The notes under the pieces are model-generated. The model saw only the letters and a program-made list of their open reading frames with translations. It was not told the DNA's origin and did not search any database. Of a stretch of 64,000 bases of DNA, positions 11,440 to 20,711 are shown piece by piece. The position numbers and the translations under genes were made by a program. Each line of letters starts with the position of its first letter. The stretch's first letter is position 1. Source of the DNA: Lasiosphaeris hirsuta (lineage: Eukaryota > Ascomycota > Sordariomycetes > Sordariales > Lasiosphaeriaceae); contig JAUKUA010000007.1 in the NCBI GenBank assembly GCA_030549175.1, forward strand, positions 4,154,001 through 4,218,000. The letters run 5' to 3'.

Positions 11440-12379
11440 CAAGCGGTTGATAAAATAGAAGGCACTCACAAATGGTCTTGGCAGGCAATATTTCGCGCCA
11501 CCATTAACTATTTAAAGCACCCGCTAAAAATCCCCTGGTTGAAGAGAGCTGGTTTGGGATGGTAAGAGCTGATCTCTTTCAGCAAGGATCTGGTTAGTGA
11601 CATGGTGCTTGTACCTTAAAATGACCTGACCCACCGCTCAAAATTGGCCTGGGTGGAGGTATTGGTCAGGTACTGAGTGCCTTTTGTTTTGTCAACCACT
11701 TGCCTGGGCTGACAGGGGTAACGAGGGCCTAACCCCTACCCTTCGGCTTGTTGGCTTGCTCCCTAGCTCCCTTATTACCGACTGACGTGTGACGCTGGCT
11801 TTCCTGGCATGGCCTCTGACTCTGGTGCGACCGGCGCGGGGAGCTCTAGGAGACGGTCCTGCTACCACAATTGTACTAAGAACTGTCTCGTCTGCCTCGT
11901 TATTATCGTCGTCGTCTTCATCGTACAAGTCAGCGCCCTCCCACTGCGACCGGTACTGCCGGATCGAGGCTATTAAACTACCTGCTTGTCTTGGGTGGAG
12001 AGCTTGTGGGAAGGTGGAGGGTTTGAGAAAGGTGTGGGTGGTTGGCCATCGTTAGGATCTCCGGTTCGGCATCGGTAGGAAGGCCGTCGTCCAAAATTCG
12101 CTATTATCGCTAAAAGTCGCTGCCTAGGCCTTACGCCCGTGTACATGAGACCATCGCTATAGCGGCTAGCTCTATTGAACGCGTGCAATTGAACGAAGCT
12201 TCCTGTGTGTGAAAAAAAAAACGCTGTTTGACTGCGCTGACTGCGTTGCAAAGGCGTTGCAATGGCTGGATATGTTCTCCTAAAGGTGGGAAGATTTTGT
12301 AGGGGTAGTTTAGTTTAAAGGTAGAAGGTTGAAGTGGCAGCTTGCAGGCCTACAGATAGCAAAGTCTACGGCGCCTTGT
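10356..12379. other. Intergenic/repeat-rich stretch without a recognisable gene
   Basis: On the minus strand, 10356-10594 has a protein-like frame (VPNVQVFIGDHQLP) that may be part of, or upstream of, the preceding gene, but no splice links it convincingly. An 18-base tandem duplication (AGTGCCGCCTACCCTGCC) lies near 11012-11040 and a tetranucleotide repeat at 11398-11442. A minus-strand frame at 11692-11970 with a run of Asp/Asn/Glu is unrecognised and may be an old transposon fragment. Confidence 0.4.
11398..11442 (+). repeat. (GGCA)n microsatellite
   Basis: About ten consecutive GGCA units, the last changed to AGCA. It is likely polymorphic between strains. Confidence 0.9.
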
Positions 12380-13090
12380 TACACGCTCTCAGCCAAAAGG
12401 GACTATAACCGCGAGGCTATCACCTCTCGATGCGCATGTTGGAGATGATCCATCATGCGGCTATCTCTGACACTAATGGAGCGAAGCAATGGGAAAGGAT
12501 TGAAGATTGGGACTTCTAAGGCCCCCTGGACCTCCCGTGCCGCAGCCTCAACCTCGTGGCTACCGTGGACCTCCTGTCTTAGGCCTAGAGATAGCTCCTT
12601 AACCAGCTTCACCCAGTCCTCGAAGTTATCTAGGCCTAGTCCGAAGGTAGATTCCCTCCCAGCAGTCTTCCCGGGCACCACCACTGCCAGGGGGAGGTGG
12701 TCCGAACCCGTGGCCATACTCTTCTCCACACTGCCAAGGGCCTATGGGTCGGAGCAGAACACGAGGTCCAGAGCGTTCCTCCCCCGTGTGGGAGTGGCCT
12801 GGATGAGTGTGTGGAGGCTGGCTTGGCCTACCCACGTGGTGTCACACGGGGATCTCCGTCAGCCACATTCCTTGGCCTGCCAATTCCACCAACTGCAACG
12901 GATCGCACCAACAGGGCCATGCCCTGTGGCGCCCCGGAAGTGTTCGGACCTCCTTCATTACCAGTAGATAGCCCAACTGGCCGACAGTGGCCAGCACTGC
13001 CACCAACAATATGTGCAGCCAGACTCTACTGGCCAGGAGGGCGCTTGGGAGTTGCAGATGGCACAGTTCATGGAACAGTCTTTGTATCTA
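12380..13090 (-). pseudogene. LINE (Tad1-like) endonuclease-domain relic
   Basis: On the minus strand the sequence GRNALDLVFCSDP is followed after a stop by GSVEKSMATGSDHLPLAVVV. The pair D-L-V-F ... S-D-H-x-P-L is the C-terminal signature of the APE-type endonuclease of non-LTR retrotransposons. It continues with a helical linker (FEDWVKLVKELSLGLRQ) as in LINE ORF2. Upstream, LQLVELAGQGMWLTEIPV fits the same domain but sits in a different frame. In-frame stops (TAG before ALGSVEK; TGA in the neighbouring frame) and at least one frameshift show it is dead. No reverse-transcriptase motif was found nearby, so this is a fragment. The Tad1 clade is an inference from the host group. Confidence 0.7.
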
Positions 13091-13093
13091 GAT

Positions 13094-13140
13094 AGCACAG
13101 TTGTCAGGCTGACAGGCCGAAGGCCTGTCAGCCTTGTGCT
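13094..13140. repeat. Long perfect hairpin
   Basis: AGGCTGACAGGCC (13106-13118) and GGCCTGTCAGCCT (13122-13134) form a 13-bp perfect stem with a three-base loop. After a one-sided six-base bulge, AGCACA (13094-13099) pairs with TGTGCT (13135-13140). A TATAAAAAG element follows at about 13152. The hairpin may mark an end or regulatory region of a mobile element next to the LINE relic, or a terminator. Confidence 0.7.
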
Positions 13141-13556
13141 ACCTTCTTTGGATATAAAAAGGGCCTGGGATTCAGCATGTCTTTTGAGCTAGATCAAGGA
13201 CCTTGAGGCTAAAGAAGATTATCATTGCATTGAACACCTCTTTTGCACTTACACACACTGTTCCAAGCCGCATACCATGATTTGGATAGCCCCTTGCCAC
13301 ACGTGGCGATAGCTGTGGCGATCGGTCCCTCCAAATGCAATGTTACGTATATATCGGAAATTCTTCTGTATCGTGGCATCGTCTGCGTGGGTAAAACCAA
13401 ACGTCCCGGAGAGCGGAGTCAGTTGACCCAGCTGCTGAGACATAAATGCCGTCTTGTTGTTCTCAATCGACAGCCATCCAGTGACGCACACGCATTCAAT
13501 CCAGGAGACCGTGACTCGTCTCAAGCAAGACAGTCAAGCATAGAGAGTGTAGCGAA

Positions 13557-15380
13557 ATGGCTTTAACCACCTTGACAAGTGTTGCTACTTCAGCAACCTC
13601 GGCGGGTATCGCTACTCTGACAGCCCCTAGCAGCCCTAGTATTATTATTGCTTCGGTGGCTTCAAAAGATGCTTGCCAGCCAGGAGAGCTCGGCGATCCC
13701 GATATTACGGGATTTGGGGTGCGTATCCATATCTGGTCTCGAAGCCCTCCTAGGTGTGGCTCGTCGTCCGTTCTGGCAGTCTTGGCTAACGCGTGATAGG
13801 TCCTGATCTCTTTCCTCTTCCCCATCTTCTTGGTGCTCGTTACCATCATCGGGGCCTATTTAAAGGACATCCTGCCGAGAAAATGCTACAATGAGTTCGA
13901 TAATCTCATCCTCAATCGCGAGCCACGGGACAAAGATGGCCCCAGGGTCCGCAAATTGCAGAGCTTCGTTCTAGCAATGAGCGACCAACAGCTTTTCTCT
14001 GGCCTCGCCCTTGTTATCGCCATCAACGTCATCCGCAACGGCGTACAGGGTGTCGACGAGGAGGTGACCAGCTTCGCTTACGTAAATGCTGTCATGCTAG
14101 CCTTCTTCTCCTGCATCGTCCACCTCGCCACTATCGCTGTGCTTCGAGATGATCTCCGTGATCGCCAGTACCTGAAGCACTTCAGGGTCGCCGTCATGAT
14201 CTGCGTCGCGGTGCTTCTCCTGCAGAGCCTGGTCGAGAGCTGGACCATGGACACTGATCACAAATTGAGGTGTGCGATTAAGGAGCTACGCTTTCTTCAT
14301 TTTTCCCACGAGAAATTGCACAACTGGGCTGACGTCACGGGTCTTATTGTTATGCTTGGCCTCCTCGCCAGCGGGTATATCCGCCGCATTCGAGAGCTCT
14401 ATAACGATACAAAGGTATCGGAGGCTGACAGACTTGCCAAATCGTGGCCGGTGAGTATCATGGCAAAAACCATCGGCTGGCCACAGTTATCGGGCGACAA
14501 TATTGTCGAGGCCAAGCGAAGGCTAGCTTCGACATTGTCGTCAAAACGAAACTCGTCAGAGTCGTATAATAGCGACATTGAAAGGACGCTGCGCATACTT
14601 CTCTTAGTCGTCCCGGCCAACTTTCAACAATCTTTTTTGTTTGAAGTGATTTGGCTCGTCTTTTATGTCGCATTTGCGGTCTGTCAGCTGGCGACGACGC
14701 TGAGTGTCGACATCGACGATGGTAACGACCATTTCAACTCGATCACCTTCAAGCCCAGTTTTGGCCAGCTCCTGCCGCTTATTCTCGTTGGGCTTCCCTT
14801 TTTGGCTATGGCGGAGGGATACTCTGGTAAGATTCAACATCCGCTTTTCCTGAGTACCTACCTACAGGGAACTCGGGAGTTGTATATAGTAGTAATTGCA
14901 TATACTAACAGTCTGCCGTTGACAGAGTTGAATGCAGATAAAGAACAGGCACCGCACCTATCAGCCGATGGACGTTTATTGCATTCACCACAGGGCTCGG
15001 GTCCCTCCCGCCCCTCACATCCACCACCTGCATCACATGAAGCCGCCGTCGATCCGAGAGAAGTCACAAAGGAAGAAAAAGACGTTGAATTTCTTACAGC
15101 CCGCGACGCGCATACGCTCCTGGTCAGAGTTTATTCGATTGTTTTCTCCATAGGTTACTTTCTCGTCTGCATATTCATCTCGTTGGCGATCGGTCAGAAC
15201 TGGTGTCATCCCACGTACGACTCGGCCTCGAAGATTGACATCTCGGTTATTTCTGCGTTTGCTGCTGGGGTTTTATTTGTGGCCGTCGGAGGAATTTTTA
15301 ATATCCTGAGGCTTTTGGAGCTGAGAAAGGAGTTGCAGGGGATGCAGCGGTTGGGTGGTTGTCACTTAGGCAGCGCTTGA
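13557..15380 (+). CDS. Multi-pass integral membrane protein of unknown function (fungal family)
   Basis: Exons 13557-13718 and 13800-15380 join in phase as ...DPDITGFG|VLISFLF..., giving 580 residues. The acidic-Gly-x-Gly motif just before the first membrane segment is characteristic of a fungal membrane-protein family of unknown function. About nine hydrophobic helices are visible, including LISFLFPIFLVLVTIIGAYL, AYVNAVMLAFFSCIVHLA, FLFEVIWLVFYVAFAVCQLA, VYSIVFSIGYFLVCIFISLA and a last one near ISVISAFAAGVLFVAVGGIF. A hydrophilic Pro/Ser-rich loop separates helices seven and eight. A possible extra intron (14894-14937, GT...CTAAC...AG) was not used because it is 44 nt long and would destroy the frame of the last two helices. 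The substrate or role is unknown. Confidence 0.75.
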
Positions 15381-15382
15381 CA

Positions 15383-15479
15383 CAAGCCAAGTCAAGTCAA
15401 GTCTGGCATTGGATTTGGTTTGGATTCGGCTTCCAAAATACAGACTTGGCTTGCCAAGTGGTGGACTTGACTTGGCTTG
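15383..15479. repeat. Short inverted-repeat (MITE-like) element
   Basis: CAAGCCAAGTCAAGTC at 15383-15398 is perfectly inverted at 15464-15479. Between them lies another palindrome, ACTTGGC/GCCAAGT, at 15444-15459. The unit AAGTC is reiterated in both arms. The repeat begins five bases after the stop codon of the membrane-protein gene, so it would lie in its 3' UTR. Confidence 0.75.
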
Positions 15480-16056
15480 AAGGGCCCAAGTCCAGCGCCA
15501 AGGCCCGGAATAACGTTCTTCCTAAGACTTTGGAAATTCTTATTTTTCCATTTAACGTGGAAATTGGTATAATAGTCTAAGAAGTTCTACAGTATGTGGA
15601 TTAGAGTTTGTCTTCGTATTCCTATAAGTTTAATATTGTCTCGGGAAACTCTATTCCTTAGAAGTCTAGTCTTTAGTTAAATGTATCTATTCTGTCGTTT
15701 TCCTTTCCTTTAACATTAAAGATTTTAAAGTTAAACGGGACAAAGAACTTTACCTATCTTATCCATCTCCCATTAAGTTTTCTTATTTCTTAATATAGGG
15801 TCTGAACAGGCCTGGAAGGCTCTGTGGAGGTGTGAGACGAAGTCCCTGTGGATAATAGCAGATAAAATCTGTTCAGGGTTTTCTTCTCGCGCTACTTGTC
15901 ACCCCTGCGTCATCAGCTACATGATGCATGTGCATGTGGGATCGTGGGGCAAATCCACTTTGCGCCCATTCAGCTACGCCGCCTTTTTCGAGCTGAAGCA
16001 AATCTTTTTCCCTCCCACATCCAAACCCATCCGCAATTTTCCTCGATTGCAATACA
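15480..16056. other. AT-rich gene-free stretch
   Basis: From about 15500 to 15830 the sequence is strongly AT-rich without an open frame, similar in character to 6600-6900. From about 15880 composition returns to normal and leads into the HNH pseudogene. Confidence 0.5.
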
Positions 16057-17639
16057 ATGGAGCAAGCAGTAGCAAAGCTGGGAGCAGAGAGGCTCGACAG
16101 AATCCTCACAGCTGCTATTGCCAATCCCGATGCCATGCTTCACTTCGCAGACGACATCTCTCCTCCTACGGAGCCAGTGCAAGATTACCTCACAGAGGTG
16201 GACACGCGCTACGCCCTCTTTAACGAGTTTCGAATGGTTCCCTAGTTTCATAACATGCTATCAAATGCGACGGCATTCGCCATGTTTATGATCGCACCCC
16301 TCTTGGAGATTCGCAATTTTCTCCAGATCGTCCGTGATTCTCCACTACCTACCGCTATTATTCGTGGTACCCTCGCAGTCACACCGGTTGGAATTAGGGC
16401 CTGTAAGTCATAGTTTTCCTACTTAGCTTTTCTGACACTTCTGGAGTTGAGCAATGGAGAGAAAAGAAGATTAAATTGAATCTGCTCTGGCTAAGAGAGC
16501 AAGGTACGTGAGCGCCGAATATATACAAAAGAGATAGTGCTCTGCCAAGGCGCTAGGCTCCTGTAGAGGAGTGTGAGCTCCTCTGCAACAGCTAGCGCTC
16601 GCAGCCACAGCTGTGACTGCGCCAGAGCGCTGTGCCACACCCACCGTAGTTATGCGACAGCTTTCCTATTAATACTAACTACGATAGATCTTCCCAAATC
16701 TCGTTCTTCTGAGGGGGTGGCGGGGCCGCTTGGAACGGTACCGGCGGTATTTCTCAACGAACCTAGAATGCCTGTCCCTTCTGGCTCGGGAACAAGAAGC
16801 GGGTTCTCGGATCGAGTAAGTTTTCGATGCATTTCCTCAAATAATTACTAACGGGGGTTTAGGTAAAGGATCGGGATGGACATATTTGAATGTTTTCTGG
16901 AATGTCTGATCCCCAGGCGGCGCATATTTTCCCATTCGCGACGATCCAGAAGAATTTCGTATGCCTCAACGAGATGCCCACGGCCTTTTAGGGCTCTGAG
17001 AAATCTACGGCATGGCGTCGGATGTTTGAAAACGCGGATATCACCCAGTCAGCCAAGAATGGCATCTCGATGAGCCACCAGATCCACTTCTGGTTTGATA
17101 ACGCGAGGTTTGCCCTCAAGCCTCTCAGTGAAACCCCAGAGGGAGTCGTCGTCCAGTGGCACTGGTTAAAGAGAAGCATCTTAAAGCCACTTACCTACAT
17201 TCGCCCAAATGAAGATATCCTTCACCAGGCTGGCGTGATGGATCAGAACTGGGGTGATAACTTAGCACACCGGGAGAGTGGTATGAGGATCCGGACTGGC
17301 CAGACATTCCTCCTCCGAGCAGATAAGCCTGAGGACAAGCCTAGCTGGGATCTCCAGTGTGTTGCAGCTCTCTGCGGAGCAGCCGATGTTACCGACGACT
17401 ATTACGACTACGAAGACCCGGATGAGCGTTGCTGTGACGAAGCCGTGGCCGCTAAACAACGTGCTATCTTGGCCGAATACGAGGAGGGCCGGGACAAGGC
17501 TAAGGTAGTCAACCAGGAAAAGGGCAAAGGGGTCGACCAGGGTGGGACCAAACAGGCCAAGGCACCTAGCAATCCAGACAGTAAGAGCAGCGATGGCCAT
17601 GGTAAACCTGGGGATAGCGACGGCGGCGGCGCTGCCTAG
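16057..17639 (+). pseudogene. HNH-endonuclease-type fungal protein, inactivated by in-frame stops
   Basis: The 3' part carries the zinc/HNH-like core of a common fungal HNH nuclease family: KDRDGHI, stop, MFSGMSDPQAAHIFPFA, then a helical region (RRMFENADITQ), the typical follow-on strand motif IHFWFDNARFALKPL and a Trp-rich strand (VVVQWHWLKR), ending in a low-complexity Gly/Asp/Lys tail. A TGA (16887-16889) and a TAG (16989-16991) interrupt this frame inside the core although coding sequence continues on both sides. The presumed first exon starts at 16057 (MEQAVAKLGAERLDR) and ends at a TAG (16243-16245), again followed by protein-like sequence in frame. CAG or TGG changed to TAG is the mutation expected from RIP. 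About 16440-16690 looks like an insertion rich in palindromes. Confidence 0.75.
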
Positions 17640-18276
17640 AAGGCACCGTCCCCCCCCCCCCCCCCCCCCCCTTTCCGACAAAGTGGCCACAGCAGCAGGA
17701 GGAAAGGCCGGGGCTATTAGAGTCAGCGATCGCGAGGTCAACAAAACTACGGAGGAAGGAAAATGTAGCATCCGGGTTCGTGTCGAGGGTTTGGCGCGCA
17801 AGATTTCGTCAATTGGCTTCGGCAGTATCCGGAGCAAGTCGTCAAAGAAATAGAAATAGGCACAGTGACGACAACCTCTCAAGCATCTCGGCAGAAAATT
17901 GACACGAGTATGCCGGCGACGGCCTCTTGGGTCGCGTTGGCTGCCCTGGTTGCCTGCTTGCCGCACTCCCTTGTCTGCCATTCCTTCTGCGCTTCGTCAC
18001 AGCGGCGCTTTGATTCCTCGACTTCATTGTCGTCGCGCTGCTGCAGTCCCTGCCCACTGCCAAGGACGCTGAAAATGGCGACAAGCGCCAGCCGGATTCG
18101 GCGGCCAGAACAGCGCTTTCTCGCTTTAACTTGTAACGAAGAATCCTAGAGCCACATCCTCAAAGCCCAATGGATACCCGAATCAGGGCTCAAGATAAAA
18201 AGCACAAAAAGAGAGAAGCGATGGTAGGTTATTAACCCTTGACCGTCCGGGCGAGGTGTCTCACTACCACCGCTAT
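17640..18276. other. Gene-free spacer with a poly-C run
   Basis: A run of 22 C residues at 17650-17671 directly follows the pseudogene's stop codon. No coding sequence was recognised between it and the tRNA gene. Confidence 0.5.
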
Positions 18277-18348
18277 TGACCCACACCCGATTTGAACGGA
18301 TAACCTTTCGATCTGGAGTCGAACGCGCTACCGTTGCGCCAGCAGGCC
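18277..18348 (-). tRNA. tRNA-Trp (anticodon CCA)
   Basis: The minus strand folds into a complete 72-nt cloverleaf. The acceptor stem is GGCCTGC with GTGGGTC (two G-U and one U-G pair), the D stem is GCGC/GCGC, and the anticodon stem TTCGA/TCGAA encloses loop CTCCAGA with anticodon CCA. The T arm ATCCG-TTCAAAT-CGGGT contains the internal B-box, and the discriminator base is A. The D and anticodon arms are very close to known fungal cytosolic tRNA-Trp. There is no intron. A control region is internal, so no upstream promoter is expected. Confidence 0.9.
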
Positions 18349-20711
18349 AGTCTTTGACTGTTGTTTGGTGGAGGCATGTGCTGCGTTGTGTGGTTTCTAG
18401 GGTGCAAAAGTGCCACTCTAGAGGGTGTTTTCTATAACGTTGTGACATACGCAGATTTGCAAAGACTGCTCTCCCTCACAATGAAAGCACACTCTTCCCA
18501 TTTCCGTGACATTGACCTCCTCTCAAAGAATTACGGCCTCTTTACTACCCCAGAGATCTCACATCCCCATGCCATGTAGATCCACCTATTCCTTCGTGTA
18601 TCCATCAAAGAAAGTCCCACGATGATCCAAAGTCCAAACTCAATTATCAATTGTTTTGACAAGAAAGGGGGCAGCTGTCATATAGAAAGGGGGGTGCGAA
18701 GTCTTCAAGCTATGCTTAGTTGGGCACAGGCTTCACTGTTTTGATGACACCTCCCACCCCGATTGATCTCTCCAAAGAGCTCCCGGAACTAACTTGTTTT
18801 GTTTCTCAGTTCGAGCCAGCTGCAGTGGCATGATCTGCCGGGCCTTTTCATTCTAGAAGGGAAGAGAGGCGATCCCTGCAAATGCAGGAGAACACGGCTG
18901 GCTGCCAATCAGCAGCTGCCCGACTGCATGCCACCTGACCAGCAGCTGGCTCAGAGAAGGAGGGATGCCCTGATGCAGCTGTAGCACGCATCCCCGAAAA
19001 AAAAAAAAAAAAGGGGCACGGATCCGCCACTGCTGGCTGACTTGCAGCTGAGCGGGAGCACGGACCTAACGGCTGGGCGGCATCGATTGATCTGCTCGAC
19101 CTGGAGAGAGACGGAGCAGAAAGAGGCTGGCGGGGTTTCCCCAGAAAAGAGAATTGCTTGTGTCTGTCGGTTTTCGTTTTTTTTTTTTTGGTTGTTGCTG
19201 TCTTGTCCAAAACGTGACAGCGACGATGAGGAGAAAATGATAATGCAGTGCAATGCACAGCGATAAGGTACCGACAGTGAGGGGCTGGAACTGAAGGGAT
19301 CCCGCAGATGTGGACCAGGGGCACAAGCAGGGCGGCTGTATATTGGACAGCAGCTTCAGCATCGACTTCAATGCTCGTTGTCAAAGACCACCGACTGAAA
19401 GATGCGGTCGGCGGCGAGGCCAATTCGATTCAATCGACTCGGTGGATCCGGTCGGCTCCAGGTGGCTGCAGATTGGTGGCAGAGCGGCAGGGTGGGAGGA
19501 GAAAGGTCCTTGGGAGGAAGGAGCACGGATGGTTTGGCTGTCGATGCAGCACCATCGATAGGGGGAGGTCTGAGCGCATTGAGAAAGGACTCGTTTTCCC
19601 CTCAAGTCGGCCGTGGCAGCAATTGGAAGCCAAGCGACACTGGCTATCGTGAGAACCGCCTCTGGTTTGTGCTTCTGACCCGGCTGGAGATGAGACTCGT
19701 TCCAAGGGTGAATCATTTTCGGGGGCTGTCGATCACAGACGGCTTCACCCGCGCAGCGCGTGCTGTGAAGTTTCTGGATAATGAGACACTGAAGATTACG
19801 CGTGAAGAAAAAAAAAAAGAAGGCGCTCCGAACATTCGACAGCCAGTCGCAGCCAGGCCAGTCAACACTGTGCAGCGCGGAAACACAGCCAAGCTCGCAA
19901 AACAGTGCAATGCCAAACCAGAGTGATCGTTGTAGTAGTAGAGCTAAAACTAAAACTAAGCTGGGCAGATTTGGTGCTGTTTTCGCCATCAGCGATATCT
20001 AGAGTCACTGGCCCAGGACTGCGCGCACCGACCCAGCTTTCTCGCGCGCGAAAACGATACCCTTGGCGTTTGTTTCCCCTCTCCCACTCGGTTTTTCTAC
20101 ACCAACCACACCATATCACCGGCAAGTCGACAGGGCCGAGAGGACATCTTGTTGGGAAGTGCTAGCCCTTTCTTGTCTGCTGTTAAGAGTTTTTTTTCAT
20201 TTTTTTTTTTTTTTTTTTTTTTTTCATTTTTCGCCTTTCGTTCGTTTAGAAAGACCTCAGCCCGGCACCGAGAACCCGTCAATTTGCGTCTTGAATTTGC
20301 GACCCTGCATCTCGGTCGCTAAATTAGGCCCCAGCAGCAGGCACTTTCCCTGCAACCTCCCGACGCAACCCACATCAGAGAGAGAGAGAGAGAGAGAGCG
20401 AGCTCTCCGACAGATCGATTGCACATTGCACGACAGACAGCTCTTCCAACTCGCTTGGTACAAGCCCGAAACCCGATCGATCGAGTCCTCATGAAGACCG
20501 AAAACACGACCAATTCGACATCATAACCCCCGACCTGCAGTCCGCCCAGGACGTGCCAGCACCTGGTGACGAGGAGCAAGGAAGAGGAGGAGGGCAGCTC
20601 TAATTTCACCCCGACAACCTCGAGGGACACGCGCCACCGTCTAGAAACGACAACCGAGCTTGCGAGCACCTGTCCGCCCCGCCCATAGATGCATCCCAAG
20701 TCCTAGACACA
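18349..20711. other. Long intergenic region / 5' leader of the DOCK gene
   Basis: No gene was recognised in 2.3 kb. The region contains A- and T-homopolymers (18998-19012, 19176-19188, 20202-20224) and a (GA)n tract at about 20380-20399. The last ~500 bases are pyrimidine- and C-rich, as in fungal promoters and leaders, and probably hold the promoter and 5' UTR of the downstream gene. Confidence 0.5.

Noticed and set aside
11692..11970. Minus-strand frame with a Tyr-Asp-Glu-Asp-rich segment
   Set aside because: It ends abruptly at both sides and matches no family I know. It may be a transposon fragment but cannot be supported as a gene.
14894..14937. Intron-like GT...CTAAC...AG inside the membrane-protein gene
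   Set aside because: Removing its 44 nt shifts the frame and destroys two clear membrane helices, so the unspliced frame is preferred.
18848..19989. Several 60-200-codon frames on both strands upstream of the DOCK gene
   Set aside because: They overlap each other, run through homopolymers and have no conserved motif; treated as leader/promoter DNA.
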